This document shows, piece after piece, positions 7,949-16,670 of a DNA stretch of 64,000 bases (position 1 is the stretch's first letter; each line of letters begins with the position of its first letter). The DNA is taken from positions 1 to 64,000 of the forward strand of contig NZ_BDBM01000022.1 in the NCBI RefSeq assembly GCF_001612985.1, given 5' to 3'. The position numbers were made by a program, and so were the translations under genes. The notes under the pieces were generated by a model. That model made no database searches. It was not told where the DNA came from and saw nothing but the letters and a program-made list of their open reading frames with translations. Source of the DNA: Nocardia gamkensis NBRC 108242. GTDB taxonomy: Bacteria; Actinomycetota; Actinomycetes; Mycobacteriales; Mycobacteriaceae.

Positions 7949-8917
7949 ATGGACGCAGACGAACTCGACTGGAACAAGACGTTGCGCGAACAGTGGGAGT
8001 TCCACTGGACCCGGCAGCTCCGGCCCCGGCTCCACGGCCTCACCGACGACGAGTACTTCTGGTCGCCGGTGCCGGACGCCTGGAACGTGCGGCCGCGCGG
8101 CACTTCGACGGCGCCCGTGCAGGCCGGTGCGGGCGATTTCACGATCGACTTCGCCCTTCCCGAGCCGGTTCCCGCACCGTTCACCACCATCGCCTGGCGA
8201 CTCGGTCACGTCATCGTCGGCGTGCTCGCCGCACGCAACGCGGCCCACTTCGGCGCGCCGGCGGCGTCGTACGAGACATGGGAGTACGCAGGCGACGCGG
8301 CCACCGCGCTCGACCAGCTCGAGGCCCAGATCGACACCTGGCTGGCCGGGGTGAGCGGTCTCGGACCGGCCGCCCTCCGGGAGCCGATCGGCGCGAAGGA
8401 GCCCTTTCCCGAGTTGCCCATGGCCGACCTGGTGCTGCACATCCACCGCGAGCTGATCCACCACCTGTCCGAGGTCTGCCTGCTGCGCGACCTCTACACG
8501 CATACCGGCCCCGCCACCATGAGGAGACCCGTGACCACGACGCATCTCGACCCCGAGGAACTGCACCGGAACCCGGCCTTCACGCAGGGCGTGATCGCAC
8601 CCGCCGCCCGGACGCTGTACGTCGGCGGCCAGCTCGGCACCGACAGCACCGGAGAACTGCTCGACGGCATCGAAGCGCAAACCGTCCAGGCGATGCGCAA
8701 CGTGCTGACCGTGCTCGCCGCCGCGAACACCGGTCCCGAGCACGTCGTCAAACTCACCATCTACCTGGTCGACGGAGTCGATGCCCAGGTGGGATACGCG
8801 GCGTCGCGATCGGTGTGGGGCGATCACCGCACCGCCATCACGGTCGTCTCCACCGCGGGACACGCCCGCCCCGGCGCACTCGTCGAAATCGACGCGATAG
8901 CGACAATCCCCGAATAA
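7949..8917 (+). CDS. DinB-like domain fused to RidA-family domain
   Basis: 322 residues. Residues 1-185 are a DinB-like four-helix bundle: WEFHWTRQLRPRLHGLTDDE, T-I-A-W-R-L-G-H with the metal-type His, and HIHRELIHHLSEVCLLRDLY near residue 175. From about residue 195 the protein is a RidA/YjgF domain (AARTLYVGGQLGTDSTGELL, then T-V-Q-A-M-R-N-V-L and RPGALVEIDAIATIPE). RidA proteins deaminate reactive enamine/imine intermediates; the DinB half could be a thiol-dependent S-transferase or metal enzyme. No stop codon separates the halves. A ribosome-binding site GAGGAG at 8521-8526 and a GTG at 8531 sit exactly at the junction, so a free RidA could also be made. Probably controlled by the divergent WYL protein. 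Confidence 0.8.
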   Translation: MDADELDWNKTLREQWEFHWTRQLRPRLHGLTDDEYFWSPVPDAWNVRPRGTSTAPVQAGAGDFTIDFALPEPVPAPFTTIAWRLGHVIVGVLAARNAAHFGAPAASYETWEYAGDAATALDQLEAQIDTWLAGVSGLGPAALREPIGAKEPFPELPMADLVLHIHRELIHHLSEVCLLRDLYTHTGPATMRRPVTTTHLDPEELHRNPAFTQGVIAPAARTLYVGGQLGTDSTGELLDGIEAQTVQAMRNVLTVLAAANTGPEHVVKLTIYLVDGVDAQVGYAASRSVWGDHRTAITVVSTAGHARPGALVEIDAIATIPE

Positions 8918-8984
8918 GACGGACTGCGAGTCGACGAGGTTTTCGCGCTCTTCCGAGGTTCGTCGGCGGTCGCAGCTCGTATGT

Positions 8985-10163
8985 TCAGCGATGCCCGGCG
9001 CGCTGGGCGCTGCTCTGGGACGCCACGATGCGGACCAGATCGCCGAGTGCGATCTCCACGTCGGTGAGGTGCAGACCCCAGGTCGCGTCCGGGACGGGAT
9101 ACAGCTCGGGGCTGCCCGGTTCGGGAGTCGCCATCAGCGCCGTCGCGTCGTCGCCGCGCACACACTGGAGCCGGTACTTCTCGGCGGGGACCAGCCACGG
9201 TGTCGGCGCGACGACGGCGGACGGCCCGTGGCGAAGCGCCACTTCGACGCCGAGCGGGCTGGGCACCGGATTGCTCCGGAGCACGGTCGCCGCGGTGCGG
9301 GATTCGTTGCGGCTCAACGAGGCCGGATTGGTGCAGGCGATCTCGTAGCCGGGGCCGTACGGTCGTGGCAGCGGCTCCGGGGTCATCGGGTTGCGGCCGA
9401 ATCGGCTGTCCGGCGGCGGGGTCGCGCCGAAGGTCTGCCAGGCGAGCACGCATCGCGTCTGATCCTCGCTGCGGCACAGCGGCAGATACCGGAAGTCGCC
9501 GCCCACGTCACCGTGCTCGGGCACCACCACGTTGCCACCCAGCAGGATCGCCGACAGGATCCGGTCTCGTACCGCCTGCTGCGGTTCGATCTCCTCGCGG
9601 ATCAGTTGGCGCAGCATGCGCGCGCCCTGTGAATGCCCGATCAGCACGACCGGCCGTCCGCTCTCGCGCTCCGCGAGGAACTGCCGCCATGCCCGCAGGA
9701 CGTCTTCGTAGGCGATCCGCGACATCTGCGCGCGCTGCTCGGGGGTGTAGGTCCGCTCCGTCGCCAACGCGGTCAGGGTCCGCTGCCGGTACACCGGCGC
9801 GAATACCTGACAGACCTGGGAGAATCGGGCCGCCTGCTGCTCGGCGACTGCCCGTACCTCCGGCGTCACGACGGTATCGGAGTTGGGCGTCGGCTCCGAT
9901 GACACCGTCGGATACACATAGAAGCAGTCCACCCCCGGATCCTCGGCAGGCGCCGGGTCCTCGCGCACATCGGGTCGGCCCGCCTGGCGCACCGTCGTCG
10001 CCGCACTCCCCGCGCAGGGATCGTCCACCCGATCCGGCCTGCACAACCACACGACACCGGCGTCATCGACGGTGTCCGCCGCCGCGCTCACCGACGACCC
10101 CGCCGCCAGTCCGACTCCGCACACGACTGCCGCGACCGCCCGCTGCCACCGACTGTCCCGCAT
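8985..10163 (-). CDS. Secreted DUF3089 alpha/beta-hydrolase
   Basis: 392 residues from ATG 10163, with GAGG 8 nt upstream; a start at 10196 would put 11 extra residues before the signal peptide. The N-terminus is a Sec signal (AVAAVVCGVGLAAGSSVSAA, cleavage after A-x-A). Mature landmarks are DCFYVYPTVSSEPTPNSDT near residue 85 and the nucleophile elbow VVLIGHSQGARML with the catalytic Ser in G-H-S-Q-G. This pattern is typical of DUF3089, an esterase/lipase-like fold common in Nocardia and mycobacteria. Paired cysteines in the mature part suggest disulfides outside the membrane. The gene converges on the DinB-RidA gene with a 67-bp gap. Substrate unknown. Confidence 0.8.
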   Translation of the reverse strand: MRDSRWQRAVAAVVCGVGLAAGSSVSAAADTVDDAGVVWLCRPDRVDDPCAGSAATTVRQAGRPDVREDPAPAEDPGVDCFYVYPTVSSEPTPNSDTVVTPEVRAVAEQQAARFSQVCQVFAPVYRQRTLTALATERTYTPEQRAQMSRIAYEDVLRAWRQFLAERESGRPVVLIGHSQGARMLRQLIREEIEPQQAVRDRILSAILLGGNVVVPEHGDVGGDFRYLPLCRSEDQTRCVLAWQTFGATPPPDSRFGRNPMTPEPLPRPYGPGYEIACTNPASLSRNESRTAATVLRSNPVPSPLGVEVALRHGPSAVVAPTPWLVPAEKYRLQCVRGDDATALMATPEPGSPELYPVPDATWGLHLTDVEIALGDLVRIVASQSSAQRAGHR

Positions 10164-10306
10164 CCCGCACACCTCACTGCTTCCGCGCCCGACCACGAGC
10201 GCCGTTCCGCGACACCGCGACCGGTGTTGCGGCGCTCTCGTCGGCGTCAGCCTAGTGGCGATCGCACGCGATGGGACCTCGATCGCTCGGCACGGTTACC
10301 GCCGCC

Positions 10307-10555
10307 TCAGCGGTCTCGAGGGGCGGATGTGCCGCCTCGGACTCCGGGCTCGTCTTTCATGAGCTGGGCGAGGCGGTCCCACGCCGGTGACGAAGCTCCG
10401 GGGAGGGACTGCGCGGCCAATCGGGCCATGGCCGGGTCGGCGACGGGGCGGCTCTCGGATCGGCTGTGGTACTCGGCGAACCAGTTCCGGGTACGGTCCG
10501 CGAGGCCGGGGAGCCGGGGATCGTTCGGTGACCAGTCGTAGGCGGCCCCGCGCAA
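10307..10555 (-). pseudogene. Possible 3' gene remnant, hypothetical
   Basis: An 82-codon frame starts two codons after an in-frame TAG with only a TTG available. The product (YDWSPNDPRLPGLADRTRNW, later SPAWDRLAQLM) has the helical, Trp- and Asp-containing look of the C-terminal ligand domain of a regulator such as a MerR-type protein, but no N-terminal part is present. I read it as the tail of a decayed gene; it may also be non-coding. Codon composition is similar to its neighbours. Confidence 0.3.
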
Positions 10556-10711
10556 GCGCTAGGGAGAATCGCCATCAACATGGCGGCCGCGAAAGACCGG
10601 CGTCGGGGTCCTATGTACTGCTCGGATTCGACACTTCAGCGCCTGATTGCCGGAAAGACTTCCTATCCAATGAGAATTGTGACTAACATAGCTGCGGATC
10701 GAAGCGAAAGG

Positions 10712-10948
10712 ATGCATCGACGCATGCTCAAGAGACTCGACCGGATACTCGGTTACGAGATGAAGGTCTCCGAGTTCCTCGGCACCCTCATCATCATCGG
10801 CGTTCCCTACGGGGTGGCGGGGGTGATCTGGACGCTCACCCACACCGGCCATCTCCGCGATATGCACGGCATCGACCTGGTGATGTCGTTCCTGGGATCC
10901 ATCGTGTGCTGGCCGGTGCTCACCTTCTCGAATGTGTGCATGACCTGA
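10712..10948 (+). CDS. Small two-helix membrane protein upstream of the mce operon
   Basis: 78 residues from ATG 10712, or 74 from ATG 10724, which has AAGGA 12 nt upstream. Two hydrophobic stretches are visible: EFLGTLIIIGVPYGVAGVIW and LVMSFLGSIVCWPVLTFSNV, separated by a short polar loop (HTGHLRDMHG). The start is basic (RRMLKRLDR). No family was recognised. Its stop overlaps the start of the next small membrane gene (TGATG), implying translational coupling and perhaps a two-subunit complex. Both genes lie just before a yrbE/mce operon on the same strand, but a 303-bp gap separates them from it. Confidence 0.6.
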   Translation: MHRRMLKRLDRILGYEMKVSEFLGTLIIIGVPYGVAGVIWTLTHTGHLRDMHGIDLVMSFLGSIVCWPVLTFSNVCMT

Positions 10949-11136
10949 TGATGGCTGTGGTGTGGCTCATCGACGTTCTCGTGATCGTGGTGAAGATCCT
11001 CGGTGGGCGGATGAAGGTGAATCCCGTCCTTCGCGCCGGGATGTGGGTGGCTGTGCTCAGCCTCTTGCTGGCCGGCTGTGTGGTGCTCGTCGCACTGGTG
11101 GTGCTACTGCAGCGGTGGTTGGAGGGCCTCGCGTAG
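10948..11136 (+). CDS. Small two-helix membrane protein, coupled to its upstream neighbour
   Basis: 62 residues beginning with two Met codons at 10948 and 10951. Hydrophobic segments are MAVVWLIDVLVIVVKIL and MWVAVLSLLLAGCVVLVALV, joined by a basic turn (GGRMKVNPVLRAG). The ATG overlaps the upstream TGA by one base, so translation is likely coupled. Too short for family assignment; a membrane accessory or holin-like role cannot be told apart. Position ahead of the mce operon is the only context. Confidence 0.6.
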   Translation: MMAVVWLIDVLVIVVKILGGRMKVNPVLRAGMWVAVLSLLLAGCVVLVALVVLLQRWLEGLA

Positions 11137-11224
11137 TGCGTCATCCGCCTGGTCCATCCTTGTGGACGGTGAGGAATGTCCGATTACTTACTGTCTCGTG
11201 GAGGCCTGCTCTGGAGTGGGCGCC

Positions 11225-11241
11225 TGCCTATAAATAAGGCA
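11225..11241. promoter_or_regulatory. AT-rich palindrome upstream of mce operon
   Basis: TGCCT-ATAAATA-AGGCA, a perfect 5-bp inverted repeat around an AT-only 7-nt centre. It could be an operator of the mce operon or a weak hairpin ending the small membrane genes (stop at 11136). Confidence 0.4.
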
Positions 11242-11320
11242 TTTGTGCAGTTCAGGCGAGTGTATTCGACTGAGGGCCAGCCCGGTGAAGGCCCGCGGCG
11301 GTAGTGGATCGTGGAAGAAA

Positions 11321-11347
11321 TTGTCAATCACTTATCCCTTGTATGAC
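11321..11347 (+). promoter_or_regulatory. Candidate promoter of the yrbE/mce operon
   Basis: TTGTCA at 11321-11326 and TATGAC at 11342-11347 with a 15-bp spacer, about 95 bp before the GTG of yrbEA. The spacing is a little short for a housekeeping sigma promoter. Confidence 0.35.
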
Positions 11348-11439
11348 GTCTGTGCGGTGTGTAACACTTCACCCGCTCCGCGCCATCGGAGGGGCGGCCG
11401 CTGGTGCGGCGGACGAGAAATCGAAAGGAACGGCCACCA

Positions 11440-12315
11440 GTGACTGCCTCGCTGCGATCGCCTGCCGACAAGCAACCGCCACTGGAACCGGGCGAGATCG
11501 AGAAGTTGGTTGCCGGCGCTTCGGGATTGTGGCGACGCCACCCTCAACGCTCGCTGGAAACGCTGGGCCGTCAAGTCACTCTGGGCCGCGAAGCGATTGT
11601 CCAACTGTTCGTTTCGCTGGTCCGGGGACGATTTCCCTACCAGGAGTTCATCAAGCAGTGCGCGTTCATGGCCGGGGTGTCGGCGGCGCCGACGGTGTTC
11701 GTGGCCATTCCGATCGCCGTCGTTGTCTCCATTCAGGTCGGCGCCCTGGTGAATCAAGTGGGCGCCACGACATTCATCGGCGCGGTCGCGGGATTGGGCA
11801 TCATCCGCCAAGGCGCGCCACTGGTGTCGGCATTGATGGTCGCCGGTGCGGTCGGCTCGGCTATCTGCGCCGATCTGGGATCGCGCACCATCCGGGAAGA
11901 GATCGACGCGATGATGGTGATGGGGGTCGACCCGGTACGCCGCCTGGTCGCGCCCCGGCTCGCCGCGGCGGTACTGGTGAGCGTCTTGCTCTGCGGGTTC
12001 GTCGTCTTCGTCGGCTTCGCGACCGCCTACATGTTCAATGTGTACGCCCAATCCGGCACGCCGGGTTCGTTCATCAGCTCGTTCGCCTCCTTCGCGGTGG
12101 CCGACGACCTGATCATCGCCCTGGTGAAGGCCGCGATCTTCGGCGTGCTGACCGCGGTGATCGCCTGTGACATCGGTCTGCACGCGCACGGTGGTCCCGG
12201 CGGTGTCGCCAACGCGGTGAACTCGGCGGTGGTCAGTTCCGCACTGATGCTGTTCGCCACCAACATCATTCTCACCCAGCTGTACAACACGTTGTTTCCG
12301 GCGAAGGTGGTGTGA
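11440..12315 (+). CDS. yrbEA: YrbE/MlaE-family ABC permease, first subunit
   Basis: 291 residues from GTG 11440, with AAAGGA 10 nt upstream; starts upstream of it add only a basic, non-family stretch. The permease domain includes QCAFMAGVSAAPTVFVAIPI, GLGIIRQGAPLVSALMVAG, AVGSAICADLGSRTIREEID and MMVMGVDPVRRLVAPR, the E-E-I-D-A-M signature of MlaE/YrbE proteins. Five or six membrane helices are expected. With YrbEB it forms the inner-membrane channel of an Mce lipid importer; the ATPase (Mkl/MceG) is normally encoded elsewhere, and none is in this window. First gene of an eight-gene yrbE/mce set plus mas, overlapping yrbEB by GTGA. Confidence 0.93.
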   Translation: MTASLRSPADKQPPLEPGEIEKLVAGASGLWRRHPQRSLETLGRQVTLGREAIVQLFVSLVRGRFPYQEFIKQCAFMAGVSAAPTVFVAIPIAVVVSIQVGALVNQVGATTFIGAVAGLGIIRQGAPLVSALMVAGAVGSAICADLGSRTIREEIDAMMVMGVDPVRRLVAPRLAAAVLVSVLLCGFVVFVGFATAYMFNVYAQSGTPGSFISSFASFAVADDLIIALVKAAIFGVLTAVIACDIGLHAHGGPGGVANAVNSAVVSSALMLFATNIILTQLYNTLFPAKVV

Positions 12316-13181
12316 GGGTGGCGAGCAGCTACACACCCCCGGCGCTGAAACCGCTGCGCACCGTCGGACGAGCCGCGCTGGCGCCGGTGCACGCCAATCA
12401 GCGCCTGGGGCACCAGGCCATCACATTCTTCCAGGCGCTCGCCGCCATCCCGTTCGTCCTGCGGCACTACCGCCGTGAGGTGACGCGGCTGACGGCCGAT
12501 ATCGGCTGGGGCAACGGCTCGCTCATCGTGGGCGGCGGCACGATCGGCGTCGTCGTCATCTTGTGCGCGTTCGGCGGGATCATCGTCGGCATGGAGTCGT
12601 TCACGGCGCTGAACCTCCTCACGATGTCGCCGCTCACCGGCGCGATCTCCGGCTTCGCCACCACCAGGGAACTCGCGCCGATTCTGGCGACCTTGGCCTT
12701 CGCGATTCAAGCGGGATGCAGATTCACCGCCCAACTCGGCTCCATGCGGATCTCCGAGGAAATCGATGCGCTGGAGTCCATCGCCATCCGCCCGCTTCCC
12801 TATCTGATCAGCACGCGCATGATCGCCTCCACCCTGACCATCATCCCGCTGTACAGCATCGGTCTCGCGACCGCCTATCTGGCCACCAAGATCACGGTGC
12901 TGTTCCTGGGCGGAACGGCGGCCGGTACCTACGATCACTACTTCTTCCAGTTCCTGATCGGCACGGACGTCTTCTTCTCCCTGCTCAAAGTGGTGGTGTT
13001 CGTGATGCTGTCGACGTTCATCCAGTGCTACTACGGCTATGTCGCCACCGGCGGCCCGGAAGGTGTCGGGGTCGCGGCCGGGCGTGCCATCAAAATGGTG
13101 ATCGTCGTGATGGTGTTCGCCAATCTCTTCCTGACATTGACCATCTGGGGTATCGATCCCGGATTCCGGATCTCGGGGTAA
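12312..13181 (+). CDS. yrbEB: YrbE/MlaE-family ABC permease, second subunit
   Basis: 289 residues, starting at a GTG that overlaps the yrbEA stop by 4 nt. The MlaE signature appears as FAIQAGCRFTAQLGSMRISE then E-I-D-A-L-E-S-I-A-I-R-P. Helices are clear around IVGGGTIGVVVILCAFGGII, ASTLTIIPLYSIGLATAYLA and IKMVIVVMVFANLFLTLTIW. It pairs with YrbEA as the permease heterodimer of the Mce transporter. mceA follows 8 nt after its stop. Confidence 0.93.
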   Translation: MRVASSYTPPALKPLRTVGRAALAPVHANQRLGHQAITFFQALAAIPFVLRHYRREVTRLTADIGWGNGSLIVGGGTIGVVVILCAFGGIIVGMESFTALNLLTMSPLTGAISGFATTRELAPILATLAFAIQAGCRFTAQLGSMRISEEIDALESIAIRPLPYLISTRMIASTLTIIPLYSIGLATAYLATKITVLFLGGTAAGTYDHYFFQFLIGTDVFFSLLKVVVFVMLSTFIQCYYGYVATGGPEGVGVAAGRAIKMVIVVMVFANLFLTLTIWGIDPGFRISG

Positions 13182-13189
13182 GGCCGACA

Positions 13190-14641
13190 ATGATTCTGGA
13201 CCCCAGTGGCCGCGGACCGAGCGCGAAGCAGTTGACCCTCGCCGGGCTGGCGGTGCTGACCACGGCCGCGGTTCTGCTGTACCTGCTGGCGCTGCGCTAC
13301 ACCGGCTACTTCGAGGACAAGGTGCCGGTGACCATCGTGCTCACCAGTACCGGCGACGGCTTGCCGGGCCGGGCGGACGTCAAGTTCCGCGGCATGGTCG
13401 TGGGCCGGGTGGCCGCGGTGGACGTGGTGGCCCGTGGCGCCAGGCAGCAGGCGAGCGTGGATCTGAAGCCCGGTGTGGCCGAGACCATTCCGGTGAATGT
13501 GACCGCCCGGGTGATTCCGAACAATCTGTTCGGCGTCACGGCGATCGAACTCGTCGACAACGGGCCGGAACCGAAGACGCTGCGCGCCGGTGCGACGATT
13601 CCGGAGGACACCGGCAGCGAGACGGTGGCGTTGCAGACCACGTTGAACGTGCTGCGCAACGTGCTCGACAACATCCAGCCCGAGAAGCTGGGCCGCGTGC
13701 TGGCCACCCTCTCGGCGGCGCTGGATCCCTCGGCGCGCGTACCCGGCTCGACGATAGAGCGCCTGGACAACTGGCTGACCGAGATCAGGGCGACTCCCGG
13801 CGTCGACGCGCTGTTCGGGGATCTCGGGCGGGCGTCGATCGCGTTGAGCCAGTCGGCTCCCGAACTGGTCGGGGTGTTGTCGGAGTCGGTGACCACCGCG
13901 CGGACGCTGGCCGAACGGCGAGCGAAACTAATCGACCTGCTGGCCACCGGAAACGCGACGGTCGAAACGGTCAACGCGCTGTTCGCGCGTAATCCCGACG
14001 CGGGCAAGTTCCTCGTCTCCGGACTGGACGATCTGTTCGGTGGTCTGGCCAAGGATCCGGAAGCCATTCCCTACACCGCCGCGAACCTCAACGTGGCACT
14101 GCGACGGCTGGCCACCACGTTCCACTTCGGCCCGGCCAGACAGATGGTGTGGAAGATGGATGTCTCGTTCACGCCCTTCCAGCAGTACACGGCGAAGGAC
14201 TGCCCGCACTACGGTGACCAGTACGGTCCCCGCTGCGGCGGAGCCTCCGTCCCGGAGGTGGCACCGGAGCAGAACTATCCGCCGCAATTGACGCCGAAGT
14301 GGCTCGATGCGGCAGGGCCCGCACCGGTACCGGCCGCGCCCGCGCCACTGGGTGCCATGGGGCTGGTGCTTCCGAGCCTGCCCGCGATTCCCGGTCTTCC
14401 CTTCATTCCGGGTCTGCCGTCCATCCCGGGTCTCTCGCCGACGCCGAGTGCCGTCGCACCGACGGAGCCCGGCACGCAGGAGCCCGGCACCACCGCGAAG
14501 CCGATCGCGCTGCGCGGATCCGATGCCGTGGCGGCGATCGTCGGAACGCGGCCCACCGTGGCGCAGTACCTGCTGCTGAGCCCGGTGCTGGCCGGCGGAT
14601 CGGTCACCGTAGCCGCCGACGACGAAGGGCCGGGTAAATGA
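13190..14641 (+). CDS. mceA: Mce-family protein, first position (MceA)
   Basis: 483 residues from ATG 13190. One N-terminal anchor helix (LAGLAVLTTAAVLLYLLALR) precedes an MCE domain at about residues 45-125 (PVTIVLTSTGDGLPGRADVK, then F-R-G-M-V-V-G-R-V). A long helical needle region follows (residues 150-310). The C-terminus is Pro-rich with three near-repeats of I/L-P-G-L-P (around residues 395-425) and ends in a less ordered tail. Mce subunits form a hexameric tunnel that carries lipids through the envelope to the YrbE permease. It overlaps mceB by ATGA. Which lipid is moved cannot be read from sequence. Confidence 0.93.
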   Translation: MILDPSGRGPSAKQLTLAGLAVLTTAAVLLYLLALRYTGYFEDKVPVTIVLTSTGDGLPGRADVKFRGMVVGRVAAVDVVARGARQQASVDLKPGVAETIPVNVTARVIPNNLFGVTAIELVDNGPEPKTLRAGATIPEDTGSETVALQTTLNVLRNVLDNIQPEKLGRVLATLSAALDPSARVPGSTIERLDNWLTEIRATPGVDALFGDLGRASIALSQSAPELVGVLSESVTTARTLAERRAKLIDLLATGNATVETVNALFARNPDAGKFLVSGLDDLFGGLAKDPEAIPYTAANLNVALRRLATTFHFGPARQMVWKMDVSFTPFQQYTAKDCPHYGDQYGPRCGGASVPEVAPEQNYPPQLTPKWLDAAGPAPVPAAPAPLGAMGLVLPSLPAIPGLPFIPGLPSIPGLSPTPSAVAPTEPGTQEPGTTAKPIALRGSDAVAAIVGTRPTVAQYLLLSPVLAGGSVTVAADDEGPGK

Positions 14642-15660
14642 AATCAGCCAAGGCCCTTGCGGGATTCAGTCTGTTCGCGGTGGTCGCGGTCGCGCTCACC
14701 TTCACCATCTGGTCCACCTTGCAGCGGTCGGTCGAGGGCGACACCCATCGCTATTCGGCGATCTTCTCCGATGTGCTGGGGCTGCGCGTCGGCGACGACG
14801 TACGTGTGGCAGGCGTGCGGGTCGGCCGCGTGGACAAGATCGATTTCACCGACGGCTACCGTGCCCAGGTCGATTTCCGGATCGATGAACGCCAGCATCT
14901 GACCACTACGACCAAGGCGCTGGTGCGCTACCAGAACCTGATCGGGCAGCGCTATATCGCCCTGGCGCCGGGCAAGGAAGCGGGCACCGTGGTCGCCCCG
15001 GGGACCCGCATTCCCTTGGAGCGAACCGAGCCGTCGTTCGACGTGTCCGCGCTCCTGTCCGGATTCGAACCGCTGTTCAGCGTGCTGCAACCGGACCAGG
15101 TCAACTCCCTGTCCGAAACGCTGATCCAGGCCCTTCAGGGCAATCAGGTGTCCCTCGGCAACCTGATCGTGCAAGCATCCCAGCTCGCGGGCACCTTCGG
15201 GCAGCGCGACAAGATCCTGGGGGAGGTCTTGGGCAATCTGAGCTCGGTGATCGGTGGTCTCGCCCATCGCAGCGGCGAGCTCGAGACCCTGCTCACGCAG
15301 GCAAGGGCGCTGGTGGAGGCCCTCTACTCGCAAGGAGAGAGTCTGAAGCACTCGGTCGACCGGGTAGCCGACACGACCGACGCACTGACCGGGCTGATCA
15401 TGCAGGTCGAGCCCGGCCTGGCGAAGGCGCAGAACGACGCCACGACGGGTGTCGCGTTGCTGCTGCTCAACGGCGCCTCGCTGGACCGCGCCGCGGTCGA
15501 ACTGCCCGCCGTCCTCAACGGCGTCGCCCGCTTCACCAGCAACGGCGCCTACGGAAACGCCTACCTGTGCAGCCTGGACGTGTCCCTTTGGGGTGTGCTG
15601 TTGCCTCCCGGACTGTTCTCCCAGGTGGGCGGCAACTCGCATTCGGAGGTGTGCCGATGA
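14638..15660 (+). CDS. mceB: Mce-family protein, second position (MceB)
   Basis: 340 residues. Anchor helix GFSLFAVVAVALTFTIWSTL, then an MCE domain at about residues 38-115 (YSAIFSDVLGLRVGDDVRVA, G-V-R-V-G-R-V, and NLIGQRYIALAPG). The remainder is a helical needle with polar heptads (QVSLGNLIVQASQLAGTFGQ). The C-terminus has paired cysteines near residues 307 and 339, a feature of secreted Mce subunits. ATGA overlaps at both ends show tight translational coupling in the operon. Confidence 0.93.
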   Translation: MKSAKALAGFSLFAVVAVALTFTIWSTLQRSVEGDTHRYSAIFSDVLGLRVGDDVRVAGVRVGRVDKIDFTDGYRAQVDFRIDERQHLTTTTKALVRYQNLIGQRYIALAPGKEAGTVVAPGTRIPLERTEPSFDVSALLSGFEPLFSVLQPDQVNSLSETLIQALQGNQVSLGNLIVQASQLAGTFGQRDKILGEVLGNLSSVIGGLAHRSGELETLLTQARALVEALYSQGESLKHSVDRVADTTDALTGLIMQVEPGLAKAQNDATTGVALLLLNGASLDRAAVELPAVLNGVARFTSNGAYGNAYLCSLDVSLWGVLLPPGLFSQVGGNSHSEVCR

Positions 15661-16670
15661 TCAAAAGCATTCCAGCGCCGGGATTCCTGCGGAATCGATA
15701 TCTGCGGCTCGGGCTGATCGCGGCGGCCACGGTGGCGGCGCTGCTGATCGGATCGAGTGTCTTGACTCAGGCCCGGCTGGGAGACAAGACCGTCCACGTC
15801 GAATTCGCCCAGGCCGCCGGTCTGCGTCCCGGCGCGACGGTCGACGTATCCGGAATCGAGGTCGGCCAGGTGCACTCCGTTCGCCTCGAGGGCACCAAGG
15901 TCCTGGTGGATCTGAAGGTCCGCCGCGATCTGCGCTTGGGGCCGGATGCGCGCGCGGCCATCAAGATGTCGACGATCCTCGGCCGATTGCACGTGGACTT
16001 GGTGCCGGGCGATGGAAAAGGACTCCCGGGCAACCGCATCCGGATCGAGAACACCTCGGTGCCCTACAACCTGAGCAAGGTCATCCAGGACCCGAAATAC
16101 AAGAACTCGTTCGAGCGCATCGAGCGCATCGATCCGCAGAAGCTTCGCCAGGCGCTGGATCTGGTCGACCAGCAGATGGGGGATTCCCCGCAGTTGGCTG
16201 TCCAGGCGCTCGACAGTATCGGTGCGCTCGCCAAGGTCGTCACCGATCGCCGGGACGAGGTGGATTCGCTGCTGAAGAGCATGGACCAGGTGTCCCAGCT
16301 CGTCTCCGACAACCAGAACAGCGTGCTGCTGTTGCTGACCCGCGGAGAAGCGATCGGCAATGCCGTACGGCAGCGGCAGGATCTGCTGAGGCGATTGCTC
16401 GACAACGTCGCGGCCCTGTCGAGATTGCTGCAGCAGATGGGTCTGGAGAACAACGGACAGCTCGCGCCTCTGATCCACGATCTGAACACCATGTCGGAGG
16501 GCCTGGAGAAGAACCGCGACAACCTGGACCGCCTCTACGAGAACATGCCCATCGCCCTGCGGCAGTTCAACAACGCCGTCGGCAACGGCCCGTACGGCGA
16601 CGTGTGGGCGCCGTGGTTCTTCCCGGACAACTGGCTGTGTTTCGCTCGAGCCGTACAGGGGTGCAACTGA
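15657..16670 (+). CDS. mceC: Mce-family protein, third position (MceC)
   Basis: 337 residues. Anchor helix LGLIAAATVAALLIGSSVLT, MCE domain at about residues 40-115 (HVEFAQAAGLRPGATVDVSG, then GRLHVDLVPGDGKGL), then an extended coiled helical region to about residue 300. It ends NWLCFARAVQGCN, with the two Cys near the C-terminus typical of this position. I chose ATG 15657, overlapping the mceB stop; an upstream start in frame would overlap mceB by 94 nt. The stop overlaps mceD by one base (TGATG). Confidence 0.93.
   Translation: MIKSIPAPGFLRNRYLRLGLIAAATVAALLIGSSVLTQARLGDKTVHVEFAQAAGLRPGATVDVSGIEVGQVHSVRLEGTKVLVDLKVRRDLRLGPDARAAIKMSTILGRLHVDLVPGDGKGLPGNRIRIENTSVPYNLSKVIQDPKYKNSFERIERIDPQKLRQALDLVDQQMGDSPQLAVQALDSIGALAKVVTDRRDEVDSLLKSMDQVSQLVSDNQNSVLLLLTRGEAIGNAVRQRQDLLRRLLDNVAALSRLLQQMGLENNGQLAPLIHDLNTMSEGLEKNRDNLDRLYENMPIALRQFNNAVGNGPYGDVWAPWFFPDNWLCFARAVQGCN

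Larger units (their letters stand above)
11137..11439. other. Leader region of the yrbE/mce operon
   Basis: 303 bp with no convincing gene. It contains the palindrome at 11225-11241 and a candidate promoter at 11321-11347, both on the approach to yrbEA. AT content is higher here than in flanking genes, as expected for a regulated promoter. Confidence 0.6.

Noticed and set aside
14380..14450. I-P-G-L-P repeats in mceA as a tandem DNA repeat
   Set aside because: They are a short Pro-rich protein repeat in an Mce C-terminal tail, common in that family.
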